From Pyropia yezoensis (Eukaryota; Rhodophyta; Bangiophyceae; Bangiales; Bangiaceae): 64,000 nt of DNA. This document shows, piece after piece, positions 9,925 to 19,581 of the stretch; within the stretch, counting starts at the first letter, position 1; every line of letters begins with the position of its first letter. Below the pieces are notes generated by a model. It had not been told where the DNA came from. It ran no database searches and saw only the letters and a list, made by a program, of their open reading frames with translations. The stretch spans positions 21,313,346-21,377,345 of the forward strand of contig CM020618.1 of assembly GCA_009829735.1 (NCBI GenBank), in the 5' to 3' direction. The position numbers were made by a program, and so were the translations under genes.

Positions 9925-11242
9925 AGTTCGTGGGAGCTTCCTTGGTCCGAGCCTCCGTTATACTCTGCAGGGTAGCTACCCGGACCGCATGAACCTGAGC
10001 CTTTCCCGTTTTGTTAAGCGTCCGCCAGTCAGCCCAGTTGACCGCCTTGGCAAACACCAGTGCTTGGCGCTTGAGCCTCTTATGGAGATCCTTGGAGATG
10101 GTCGGGCACTCGTAAGACAGATGATCCTCGTTCTGGCACAGCCAGCAGGACCGGTACCGCTGGTTCTTGACTTGTTCAGGAGCTAACAGAGAAGGCTGCT
10201 CCTTGCAGACGAAGCCACCCCACTTGTAGCACATCCGTCGTTCATGCCGAATTCCGGTACTCACGGGCTTATAGCCCCCCTGACTGGTGGCGCCAACCTT
10301 GTTGGAATGGGATCACTTGTGGCTCGCCCTTTGGGGGACTACTTTTGTTTTGCATTGTTTATCTGTCCTTGGTTGGAGGGATCTCTCTTATTGTTTGCCG
10401 TGCTCGTAGCTATCGGCCACCCGGCCTCCGCTCTGTCGACCGACCAGCATGATATATCGCCCTTACCTTCGACATGAGGCACGCCGCCGCCGTCTGGCTG
10501 GCCTGCTCCCGCATCGAACGTCCGGGCGATAATGGTCTGTCTTCTTTGTATTCATGGTAATAGCTGTTGCTTTCCGCTCTTGCCGCCGGTCGGGCCCATT
10601 TCCTCATTATTGATCAAAACTTTTTCCACAGGGGGCGTGATCTAACAGCAAACTGAATAGTCAAACAGTACAGCAAATACATGACAGCAAGGGCGGGATA
10701 CAAGCGCGACGGTTGATCGACACTTATTCCACACCACTTGTCACTTGACACTACGGGAGGGGTCTCGCCAACAGCCAGTACCGGTACCAGGTTATCGCCT
10801 CCCTCTACTTCTCAGGTCCAGGGCGAACACGTGACAACGGCTCGGGAGTCGACACCATGGCGGCCTCGAGTTCCTTGGCTTTCCGGTACTTCACCTGAGT
10901 GTAGGAAATCAGCTGCTGGAAGGTATGCTCTTGATTTTCCTGGTTGTAGTTCTCGGCGTCAACCTGGAGATATTCAGGGAGTCCCTCCGAGAAGATCATC
11001 TTGATCCTGTCCTCAGGGTAGACGTTGCCACAAGCCTCGCTCATCTCCCGGACACGGTGGGCAAAGGCCTCGGGTGTCTCCTGGCCCTTCATGGTTGCCC
11101 GGTTCCACCTTCCTACAGCCTTGCGCAGGGAATCTGCGTCAGCGTAGTTGGACAGGAGCCAGTTAACCGCTTCCGGATAGCTACCAACGGTACGCCCGAC
11201 GAGGTGTCCGGCAGAGTCCGGTAGAACCTGTGCGAGCCGCAT
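9887..11242 (-). pseudogene. Gag fragments of element 2 with CCHC knuckle
   Basis: Two in-register pieces. The upstream one (10805-11242) is a capsid-type Retrotrans_gag segment, with AVNWLLSNYADADSLRKAV, GQETPEAFAHRVREMSEAC and a FSEGLPEYLQ motif. The downstream one (9887 to about 10325) carries a perfect CX2CX4HX4C knuckle (CWLCQNEDHLSYEC). The 10,325-10,805 stretch between them is not clearly coding and may hold a deletion or insertion. The segment at 10264-10325 and its upstream bases recur in diverged form on the opposite strand at 19,255-19,450. The N-terminus of gag and the 5' LTR are not found beyond 11,242. Confidence 0.78.
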
Positions 11243-11640
11243 TGTGGGCGGGGAGAGGGCGCCAGCAACGGGAGCACACCTCCGACGGGGCCGCTGCTCG
11301 CCGGGGGCGACCTGGTGATCTCCACTTGCGGCCCGCCAGCGTCGCCGCCCGCGCGGTCGCGGTCACCGCTGCCGGTGCCGTCGGCGCCGCCGCTGCCGCT
11401 GCTGCTGCGGCTGCTTTCACGGCCACCACTGCCGCCACCGCCGCCACTGACGCCGGTGACGCCGCTTCCACCGATGCCGCCGCCGCCACCGCTGCTGCAA
11501 TTTATGCCGGCGGGCGCTAAAGCGCACACTGCCGGCGCCGAAACGCCTGGCGGTGACATGGGCGCCGGCGTCGGGTGCGCATCGCTGAAGCGGACGCGGG
11601 GCGTCGTCCGCGGCGTGCTGCACTCTGCATCTTTCTGGCG
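11243..11640. repeat. GCC/GGC-rich low-complexity tract at the end of element 2
   Basis: Irregular GCC/CCG triplets, densest at 11,380-11,500. They give glycine-, alanine- or proline-rich ORFs in several frames at once, the signature of low complexity rather than coding. The border with gag at about 11,242 marks a truncation point. Confidence 0.6.
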
Positions 11641-11694
11641 GAGGACGAAGGGCACCAGGGCAGAGCCACTAGATACAATTCGGGCCACACACCT

Positions 11695-11818
11695 TATAAA
11701 ATGCAGTATTTGTGTCGTATTCTGAATTCTAATCACGTTCCCAATCACGCGTTTTCTGGCCGCGCGTGACGTGTGATCACGCGCTAAATCACGCATGAGA
11801 TCACGCACAATACGTGAT
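11695..11818 (+). promoter_or_regulatory. TATA box and phased ATCACG motif array
   Basis: A TATAAAA box (11695-11701) is followed by five direct copies of ATCACG starting at 11732, 11744, 11776, 11788 and 11800, and one inverted copy (CGTGAT, 11813-11818). Within the two clusters the spacing is exactly 12 bp. A TGACGTG motif (bZIP-type core) lies between the clusters. The layout suggests binding sites for a DNA-binding protein. Which gene they would control is unclear, as downstream ORFs are weak. Confidence 0.4.
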
Positions 11819-11865
11819 CTTACATCAGGTGCGGACTGTATTATGTTTGTCAAGGCTCCACGCCT

Positions 11866-12336
11866 GTGTTCTTCCACGCGGAAGTGCACAGGGTTCGAGC
11901 GATCTACGCTGAGAAGAACGTTGCTCTAAATGAGACGGCCCGCGAACGGGCGGGACTGGTGTCCAACCTTGTTGGCGTGGTCGCTCCCGTCAGCACGACG
12001 ATTTTTAGCCTAGTCTCTCTGGGGTCCGCGGCGTCCGGTTTGACGAATCCCAATTTAGCGGCCACTGGCGAGCAGGCAAGATTGGCCGACGCCGGTCCGT
12101 CCGCATGTGCCGCTGCTTTGGGTGGAGCCATCGCCTCCTTCACCGGCCGCCCCAGCGGCATGAGCGACGATCACGCGCCGGGGGCGGCCCTCGCGAGTTT
12201 ACACAGTGCCCAGGCCGCGGCTCAGCGGGCGGGGGCGAAGCGACTAAGCCAATCGGCGCTGCCCCTCTCGGCTCCCAATGGCTCCAACTGCATGTACGTT
12301 TTTCTTCCTATTTTTTCTCTGCTTCTGACTGGATGA
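11866..12336 (+). CDS. Hypothetical ORF, weak candidate exon
   Basis: An open frame of 156 codons follows the TATA box and ATCACG array. It opens with a non-ATG codon, so if real it is either an internal exon or starts at an internal Met. Its composition is more balanced than that of the surrounding low-complexity DNA: a polar N-terminal stretch, then a hydrophobic run (VGVVAPVSTTIFSLVSLGSA) and an Ala-rich remainder. A GTACGT at 12294 could be a splice donor and a pyrimidine-rich CAG ending at 12441 an acceptor, but joining them does not keep the frame of the next ORF. I recognise no family. Confidence 0.25.
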   Translation: MFFHAEVHRVRAIYAEKNVALNETARERAGLVSNLVGVVAPVSTTIFSLVSLGSAASGLTNPNLAATGEQARLADAGPSACAAALGGAIASFTGRPSGMSDDHAPGAALASLHSAQAAAQRAGAKRLSQSALPLSAPNGSNCMYVFLPIFSLLLTG

Positions 12337-12489
12337 TTGTCAGGACTGATGGAGACATGATCATCGTGTTATGATGGGACACTGACAGTGGCGACCGGGC
12401 AGCGACACATTTTTTCCCATTGGATCTGCTTGTTTCCGCAGTGGTTCTCACGACATGGACTGTTCTATTTGCCTGGCAATCGGTGTGAC

Positions 12490-12708
12490 ATGAGAGCGAA
12501 GCACCGGGCGCAGCACGAAGCTGAGATCTCGAGAGCGATGGCCGGCGCCGAGGACTATCCTGTGCGACCGACCCCTGCGCGTCTGCGGCTGTCTCCCACA
12601 GAGGCCGCCATAGGTCTGACTGATTTTATTTTTGGTGACGAGCAGAGCGGCGAGTGCGTCTCTTTTCTGGCCCTGATGACGACGGCGGCAGCCAAGCATG
12701 GTATTTGA
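12490..12708 (+). CDS. Hypothetical 72-residue ORF
   Basis: An ATG at 12490 opens 72 codons of unbiased composition, including RAKHRAQHEAEISRAMAG and IGLTDFIFGDEQSGECVSF. The same frame is open upstream to 12388 and past a possible acceptor ending at 12441, so it may be the last exon of a gene starting in the ORF at 11866. No domain is recognised. The low evidence is only the amino-acid make-up and position downstream of a TATA/motif cluster. Confidence 0.25.
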   Translation: MRAKHRAQHEAEISRAMAGAEDYPVRPTPARLRLSPTEAAIGLTDFIFGDEQSGECVSFLALMTTAAAKHGI

Positions 12709-12719
12709 GAATCGACACT

Positions 12720-14455
12720 GAGTGGGACGTGTGACATCGCTCTGTTGACTTCTCAGCTCCTTTCTGGCGTCGATAAGGGGGCCGATACTCGGTCTAGTTA
12801 TCAGGCCAGCTGTCGCGTCTGCATCGGCGCCCTGCGCGCGAGGTACCCTTGAGATCCCCCTTTCGTCGCTCTCTCTGCATTTGTTATTTCTTTGTGTTGT
12901 TCCATCGTATCTCTCTTTCCTTGCTTGCGGTGGATACACTCTGTGACCAATAATTTTCTTGCGTACTTTTGCACTGGACAGCGCATGGCTGAGCTATGGA
13001 TGGACAGATGACGACGGTCGCGCGCGGCGCGCAGGAGAGTCAGCACCCGATCAGCGGCTTCGGGGCTGTGCTAAAAGAATCTCTGATTGGCCGCAGCCGC
13101 AGCCGCACCGCAACACCATCATCACACCGTGCGGCGCACGGCGGTCGGCGGCAACGGTTGGCGGCGGCAGTCACGGCGTCGGGGGCGGTGGCCGGTGCGG
13201 CGGGAGTGGTGCGGGCGGTGGCGGCCGCAAGGGCGACGGATGTGCGGGCGTTGGCGGGCTCTTTGTGGCTCTGTGGGGGCGGCCGAGGTTATGCGTGTTG
13301 GAGGGTTCGGCGGTTTGTGGGAAAGGCTCTTTGTTGCGTCGCAGGTTGTGCCGAAGGAGGTGTGGCCCTTTTGTGAGTCTGTGAGGCTGGTGGGGGGAGC
13401 GCTGTCGCAGCCGTGAACGCATTTTGAGTCCGGCCAAGCGGTGTCTGGCGAGGTGCTGACGGCGCCTGCGGTGTAGTGTGGCTTTTTTTTTTTTGCGTCG
13501 GGAAGGCCGATAGCGTGGAGGGTACTGATGCCGGCTGTGCTTTCTCTTCTTGAGCGCTGGCGGTATAGGTGGCGCATGTCCTTCACTCACTTGGTACATG
13601 CGCGGAGTTTTGGTGCGCGAGGGAGGTTGGCGGTGGCGAAAATCCCAGCGTATGCTGCGAAGGGGTGGTATTTCATTGAGCGTGGGAGGCAGGGGGGCTG
13701 GCTGTGCCGACGACGGGCGAGCGGTCTTCATACCTTGGGGGAGTCTGGTGGCGCGGAGAAGGGTCGTAGCCGGCCGCGGGGCGGGCCGATGCCTTTGCGT
13801 GGTGCAGGCTGGTGAGGAGGGGGCTCGATGTGCCTTTGTTGATGGGGCCTTTTTACATGTGCACTCGGAGGGTAGCGTAGACGGGGGGCCGTTGGTATCG
13901 GGGGGACGTTTGTGGCTTATTTTTCTAGCACGTCTGTCTTGTAGCATCCTCAGCGCTTGTGGCACCCGATGACGCGTCTGACGGCGTTGTGGGCCCTGCA
14001 GTAGCAATGAGGGGAGGGCGGGGAACAATACGCTGGCTCTTCCCTCCAGGTCCTTTCCCCTCTCAATCATCATGCGGCAGGCCGCACCATTTCCCCTCCA
14101 CGCAATCCAGCCCCTACGCTCCCCCCCCTCGCTACCCCCATGACGACTGGGCGCATGCCCGCGTACGCAGGCATAGCCAGCGGAGTCAGTCGCATGCAGG
14201 CCCACCATTCCCTCTGCCGCGTCCGCCGCCGCCGCCGCTCCCCCTGCCGGCGCGCACGCGTGCCGACTACGGCTGGCCAGTCGCCTTGGCCGACCGCCAA
14301 ACCGATGCGTGCCCCTTGCCCGCAGGGAGGGTGCCGCCCCAACCGCCGGGGCGCCCCGGTACGACCGCGGGTGGCGCCCCCCGAAAATGGCAGCGGCGGC
14401 GCGTGGCCGCGGCGCCCGCCGACCGGCGGCTGCGGCCGCCACCGACGCGCGCGCC
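12720..14455. other. G+C-rich stretch without a supportable gene
   Basis: Overlapping long ORFs occur on both strands with Arg/Pro/Gly-rich, mutually inconsistent translations, as expected from G+C-rich non-coding DNA. A T10 run lies at about 13,484. I see no domain motif, RNA gene or terminal repeat. Confidence 0.5.
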
Positions 14456-16055
14456 GCGGCGAGTCACACCGGCAGAGCCCCTCGCCGCCGCTCCCGCCCC
14501 TTCCCGCCCAAGTGCCTTCAGCCTGTCTGCGTCGGAGGCGAGGACGCGCTCCACCGCCGCGGCCACGTCGGCGGGGAGGGACGGCAGCACTGCCGTCGCC
14601 ACCGTCGGGCCGCCCACAGCCAGGCCACCCGCACCAACCTCACCCTCAGCCCTACCCCCACCCCCATCCCCACGGGCGCCGCCGCCACCGCCACCGCCGC
14701 CGTCGGCGGCGGCGGCAGATGCCTCGTTGGCCTCCGATCGGCGAGCCCCCGCGCCGACGACCCCCCCCCCGCCGCCCACAGCGCCACGAGCGCGTGCTGG
14801 ATCACAGCGTGGAGGACGCTCCCCCGCGTGGACCAGACGGAGACACCGCCGAGGACGCCCCGGGAGCGGAGGCGGCGCACTGCCCGCCGCTTGCACGCCG
14901 TCAATCCGGAGACGGCCGTAGCGGTGAGGAGGGCGTCGGGGTGGTAGATGAGCAGATGGTGGGCGTCGCGGGCGTCCAGGCCGCCGTCGACGTTGCCGCC
15001 GTTGTCGCCTTCGTTGCCGCCGTCGTTGCCGCCGTCGCCACCGTCGCCGTCTTTGAAAAACGGGTGGAGCAGGAAAGCGCCGCCCGCGGCCGTGCACATC
15101 ACCCGCACAATATCCCCAACCGCCACCGGCACGGCCGCCTACTCCCCGCACAACACGAGGCGGAGGGCGACGCGGCCCGCGGCGGCGGCAGAAGCTCCGG
15201 GCGGCAGCGGGCCGTCATCGCCCAAGGGGGCGCCCCCCCCCCCACCGCCGCCGGACGTCACCTGCAGTGGCGGTGCCGGACGAGTGGTGCGGAGCAGGCG
15301 CCCCACCGCCGCCGCCGCGACGGCCGCCACGGCCTGGCGGGGCGACGACGCGGCGGCCGGACCAATGCGCGGCATCTGCGGCGGCAGCGGCGGCACCGCC
15401 GACGCCGCCGCCCCAGCCGCCGCGGCCATCCCCGCCGCCGACCCGGCCAACGCCGACGTCACCGCCGCCTCCCCCACCATATGCGCATCTGCCGGCCCGG
15501 AGGTGGCCACCGGCAACAGCGGGGGAAACAACGGCGTCGCGGCGGCGGGCGGCAGCGGCGGCGCGGCCCCGGCGGCGCTGCCCCACTGCCATCGTGGCGG
15601 TGCGAGCGCCGTCAGAAGGGGCGGTCTTGACTGCTGCAGGGGCGGCAGCGGCCCCGCGGCAACTGACGGGAGGTCCGCCTCAAGCGCCGCCATGAACGCC
15701 GCTAGGGCGTCGTCAAAGGCCGCATCGCCGTCGGCGGCGGGCGCGTGAACGGCGTGGGGGGGAGGCGGCGTCCGCGGTGGGGGAGGGCGCCGCCACCCGT
15801 GGGGGCGTCGCCGCTGGTCGCGGCGCCGGCGGCGCCGGCGGCGTGCGGGGGGCGGCGAAGGTGACGGCCGCCGTGACGGCCACGGTAACGGCGACGGCGA
15901 CGGCGACGGCGGCGGAGACGGGAAAGGGGATGAGGACGAGGACGGGGACGACTGTTGTGGACGCCCCGCCCCGGGAGGCGTCGTCAGCCGCGCGGCCGCC
16001 GCCGCCGCCGCCACCGCCGCCGTCGTCGTCGCCTTCTCGGTCCTCGCCGAGGAGC

Positions 16056-16086
<31 letters not shown>

Positions 16087-16122
16087 TGCCGCCGCCGTCG
16101 CTACCGCCGCCACTGCCGCCAT
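14456..16122 (-). pseudogene. DNA2-like nuclease/helicase N-terminal fragment
   Basis: The Dna2 N-terminal domain is recognisable in 14,780-15,132: a PVAVGDIVRV segment, then HHLLIYHPDALLTATAVSG, then TACKRRAV and, after a short charged loop, GSVLHAVIQHAL. In DNA2 family proteins the same order occurs; the Cys before RRAV (codon 14893-14895) is the first ligand of the 4Fe-4S cluster, and the His in the VLH motif (14809-14811) belongs to the nuclease site. Upstream (15,142-16,122) is a low-complexity leader with a more normal region (FDDALAAFMAALEADLPSV). An in-frame TAG at 15139-15141 precedes the domain, and a G10 run (14761-14770) shifts the frame after the VLH motif; downstream, LPADVAAAVERVLASDADRL continues in the new frame. 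The catalytic nuclease motifs and helicase are missing. A truncated, broken copy is the best reading. Confidence 0.7.
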
Positions 16123-16180
16123 CGTTGCCGCTGCTGTCGCCGCTTATTTTGCCGCTGCTGCTGCCGCCGCCGCTCCCGCT
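15980..16180. repeat. CCG/CGC triplet repeat tract
   Basis: Near-continuous CCG/GCC/CGT triplets (for example at 16,060-16,125). They underlie the Ala- or Gly-runs of every overlapping frame here and leave the start of the DNA2-like fragment uncertain. Confidence 0.6.
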
Positions 16181-16282
16181 GCCGCGGCCGCGTCCGGGCG
16201 CCGCAGCCCGGCTGCCGCCAGAACCGCCCTCCGCAGACGGACAGAGGTCGAATCTCGCCCAAATGCCTGCCATTGGATGCCA

Positions 16283-17450
16283 TCAAGCTACTTTCGGGCG
16301 AGCTAACGCCCTCACGGCCGCCAAAAATAATATTGAAGGCAGAAAAGCGATACGATGTCCGTGAGGGAATAACGACAAAGAACTTGCTCTGCCAAGGTGA
16401 AACAGAGAATAAACATAACAATGAAGGACAAGGCAGAGTGGCCCCAGCTGAAGGGGAAGGGCCGGAAACACGCCTTCCAAAGGCATCCTTTGCCCAGTCA
16501 TCTCCGGGAGGTCGCGCAGCACCTGCCGGCCAGCCTCCCAAAAGTGGCCTTGTACAGACGACAATGACAGAGAAGAAAACGCCAGGACATGAGCAATGCG
16601 ATCAGGCAACAGCGGATGCCAGTACACCAAGCTGCGCACTTCATGCTTATAGTCCTTAAAAACAGGCTCAATGGCAGAGAAGTCGGGTGAGTAAGGCGAG
16701 AGGCGGATGCGAGCGACCCCATTCTCCTCAAAGATCTCGTCCGCAAACGCAGTGTGAACAGAGGCGTTATCGTATACCACCACGCAGTCGTTAGGCTGCT
16801 CTGACCAAGGGAGGCCAGGGTGAAAAGCATTCATTCTCCGAACCAGGACCACGAGTATACAATACAGCCACCGTGGAAGAGAAGCGCGCGCGCGCCCGAG
16901 GGTCCGGCGCGAGCGCATTCAACGGTTGACCAACGGGCGCCCCTCCGCGCCTGCGCACCATGGCCGGACCGGCCACGTACGTTTCATCAAGGACGACGAT
17001 GCAGCGATCTGGGACTTGACGGTAAAGCCGACTAAAGTCCACCGTCAGCTCTTGCGACCGCTCCAGCGCAAGTCGATCAACCTGCTTCACCGAAAATCCT
17101 ATCTTGTCCAGCACGCGAGATAATGTGGTCGTTGACACTGGCCAGCTCTGCTCCCAGCCAGGCAAATCTGCCAGATTGCGGAAGATTGCCTCCATTTCCC
17201 AAAGAAACATTTCCGGATGAGAGTGCACCAGAGTGTCCAGCGCCGCCAGAAACTCTGAATGGAATACGGCGGCGTCTGCGTGCCTGTTTTTAAGAACATC
17301 ATTGTTCCACGGCGAGCCGTGGCGCTCAAAATTTGTCCACCACCTCTTAGCAGCAGGAAGGCTGCACCTGACGTGCTCCAAGATTGACGCCCAGGACTTT
17401 CCTCGGCGCTGGTTCTTGATGACCTGCCATCGGATAGCAATAGGGTGCAT
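16283..17450 (-). pseudogene. Tc1/mariner-type DDE transposase, frameshifted
   Basis: The ATG at 17450 opens a helix-turn-helix N-terminal region (IRWQVIKNQRRGKSWASILEH) and then a DDE_3-type core: first Asp in CIVVLDETYV, second in VVVYDNASVH, and Glu in SPYSPDFSAIEPVF, with 33 residues between the second Asp and the Glu. A conserved C-terminal helix (SSVQGHFWEAG) follows. The N-terminal part (16791-17450) and the part with the second Asp and Glu (16283-16918) are in different frames. The switch falls at a GC-dinucleotide run (about 16,885-16,897), a typical slippage site. I found no convincing terminal inverted repeats. The protein would cut and paste its own DNA; this copy cannot make it whole. 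Confidence 0.82.
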
Positions 17451-19254
17451 GATTGCTTCGAGGATGAATGCTCAGTGTGTCCGTCCGGTCACGCGACGAC
17501 GAGAAGACGACTTTTTCTGGCGACCTCGCCTGGAACCCACCACAGCCGCCGACGATTGAGCTGGACGTAATGTGCGTCTTTTTACTTTCCTAATCGTCGC
17601 CATGCAATAATTCACATTATTTAAACCGACGAGGGTAAGAAAACCGGCGAGGTCGCTCCAGCGCACGATCGCACAGAAGCCACGGGGCAGTGTGAATCAG
17701 CGGCATGTCGGTGATGCGCTGCAACTGTGACCATAATTCATGGCGGCCAGATATGGCTGCACGGCCGTGGGGAGGACGCGGGATATCTCCGTTGGGCGTG
17801 GTCGGCCACGGGGGGGCAGCTGGCCTATCGGCAAGCTGTGCTGGCGGAGCGGGCGAGCGGGGATAGCCCGGATACCTGGGCTCCCCCTGGCGCCCTGAGA
17901 GCGGCCTCGTGAGCGGGGTGGCGGCACCGCCCACTGGCTGGGGGGGGCGCCATCCAGTACGGTGTCCAGACGGGACACGGGCGCGCGCCCGCACCGGCAC
18001 GCGCGAGAGACATACGTGTGGAAGGAACGGATGTTTATGAGGGGGACTGACAGTCGCCGCAGGCGGTGGTCCCGCTCCCGTTCGGCCGTCTTGTCTTTTT
18101 AAGTCGTAAACTGCCTCTTTGTTTTGCGCACGTTGAACGGCGCTTCACTGGCAACCGTAAGGATCGGTTGGTTTGTCCCCACGCTGCGAGACCACTTTGT
18201 TACCCAATAGTTGTCACAGGCTGGGCTGCGTCATTTTTCGCTGCGATTCGACGTCCAACCAGCAGGAGCCACTCATTCTGGGCGTCCACGAGGGGCTCCG
18301 TGGAAGGACGAAACGGCCGGCCGATCTCCTAGAAATGCAGATGTGTGCCGGTAAGCCAGAGCACATCTCTGCTGGAGCCTGACCAACAGGCGCTCATGGA
18401 GAAATCCGCCGCAATAGCAATCCTTTTGCACCCAGCAAGTGGTTTTTCCCATTTCGTTAATCTGTTAACCTCTTACTGCTGGGTTTGTTTCAGCCCCAGA
18501 GGAGAGCGACTGGCATGCCGCACGGCACAACAGCCCTCGTACTCGCCTAATTCTGGTGAAATGTTTGCACATGCCCAAATCAGTCAGGTTGGACTGCTCT
18601 ATTTTTTTGATGTCATTCAAGGACTGGGAGGAGTCACGCAAGAATGCCTGAAGGAGCAACGGCATCCCAAGCGCTTCCCGCGCAGCCTCTGAGTGCCTGG
18701 AGACACAATAGAAGGGGACTTCGCGATCTCAGCCGCGGCTGGTTTTCTGGCGGTCAATCCGCACACATCTCTGCTCCTGCTGGCCTCACAGACTTCATTG
18801 AAGTCCGGCGGCCAGGCCGGCACCGAGCCTTGATCGGGTGCACAATTGCGGTAAGAGTTGGGGCATGAAGGGCCTCATGCAAAGCAATCTTCTCCCATCT
18901 GCACTGGAGGAGGTCTTTGAGCCAAACACAGCGAGCTGGTCTCGCGCGGTCGGTCTTCATGTTCTTTTGGTCCCGGGCTGGACGTGCCCGGAGCACTGCA
19001 GTCCCTGAGTGGTGTGATGACGCATGATTTGGTCCTCAGGCTTCCATCTCTTCAGCAATGTTCCGCTGCTCTTGCAGGGACACGCGGTCGCCACATGAAG
19101 TCATCTCGCGATCAATGTTGTGCAGCGAATGAACGTCACCCATCGTGCACGAGTGCTCAGGAATTGCCATGAGATTTACAGTGTGTATGCACGTGCCAGG
19201 CATGTGGCGCACACGAATTGCACGTTCACGACTGCGGCATGTCTACTTTTTGGG
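17451..19254. other. Intergenic stretch without a recognisable gene
   Basis: Only short unrelated ORFs occur on both strands. An 11-bp inverted repeat GCGACCTCGCC / GGCGAGGTCGC (about 17,520 and 17,646) is the only structure noted. Base composition is less extreme than in flanking regions after about 18,050. Confidence 0.5.
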
Positions 19255-19450
19255 GGATGCACAATACATGGCAATCAGTACAACAGATACCTCCAAGGCA
19301 AGGACAGATAAACACTACAAAAGAAAGTAGTCCCCCAAAGGCGAATCACAAGTCGTCCCAATCCAGTAAGGTTGGGGCCACCTCTCAGGGGGGCTACAGG
19401 ACCGTACGTACGCAAGTTCGGTATGAACGGCGGATATGCTACATCAAAGA
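19255..19450 (+). pseudogene. Relic of the element-2-type gag, opposite orientation
   Basis: The plus strand here matches the minus strand of element 2 at about 10,230-10,400: both contain AAGGACAGATAAACA, AGTAGTCCCCCAAAGG and GGGGGGCTA, and translate to related peptides (KVGATSQGGY then ERR(I/M)CY). The match ends shortly before the zinc knuckle. It is a fragment of about 0.2 kb of another copy of the same retrotransposon family, inserted or rearranged in the other direction. No LTR or other pol sequence is visible around it. Confidence 0.7.
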
Positions 19451-19581
19451 TCTGCCGAAGAAGGCCACGGATCGATTTCTATCGGGTGTTATTGGGGCAA
19501 ACGAGAGAATGGGGCAAGAGGAGGGCAAGGCAAGGCCCATCCCGTCCCCCCAGCCCCCCCGCCAGCAGCCTCGGCCCGCCG

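Larger units (their letters stand above)
6734..11242 (-). mobile_element. Second, older Ty3/gypsy element, interrupted by element 1
   Basis: Gag, protease, RT, RNase H and integrase fragments follow one another on the minus strand in Ty3/gypsy order. The integrase is cut at 6738 by the LTR of element 1, so its remainder and the 3' LTR should lie left of the window. At the other end recognisable gag stops near 11,242, where G+C-rich low-complexity sequence begins, and no 5' LTR is visible. Pol is largely one frame from 9924 to about 7070 but contains six stops, and catalytic residues of RT and protease are changed. It is clearly older and more decayed than element 1. Confidence 0.87.

Noticed and set aside
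10277..10733. A possible LTR (TGTTGGAAT...ATTCCACA) next to a TGGCGCC primer-site-like motif
   Set aside because: The stretch at 10,264-10,345 matches coding gag sequence at 19,300-19,430, so it is part of gag; the terminal bases do not pair well and there is no target duplication.
11113..11889. A 258-codon Gly-rich minus-strand ORF
   Set aside because: It crosses from the end of the gag fragment, in a different frame, into a GCC repeat. The Gly run reflects the triplet repeat.
13171..14442. Long minus-strand ORF of 423 codons
   Set aside because: Arg/Pro/Lys-rich translation with no conserved segment; several other long frames overlap it, as expected for G+C-rich non-coding DNA.
18617..18823. 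A WPPDFNE peptide resembling the third motif of Tc1-like transposases
   Set aside because: The catalytic Glu context and upstream Asp motifs are missing, and the frame is short.
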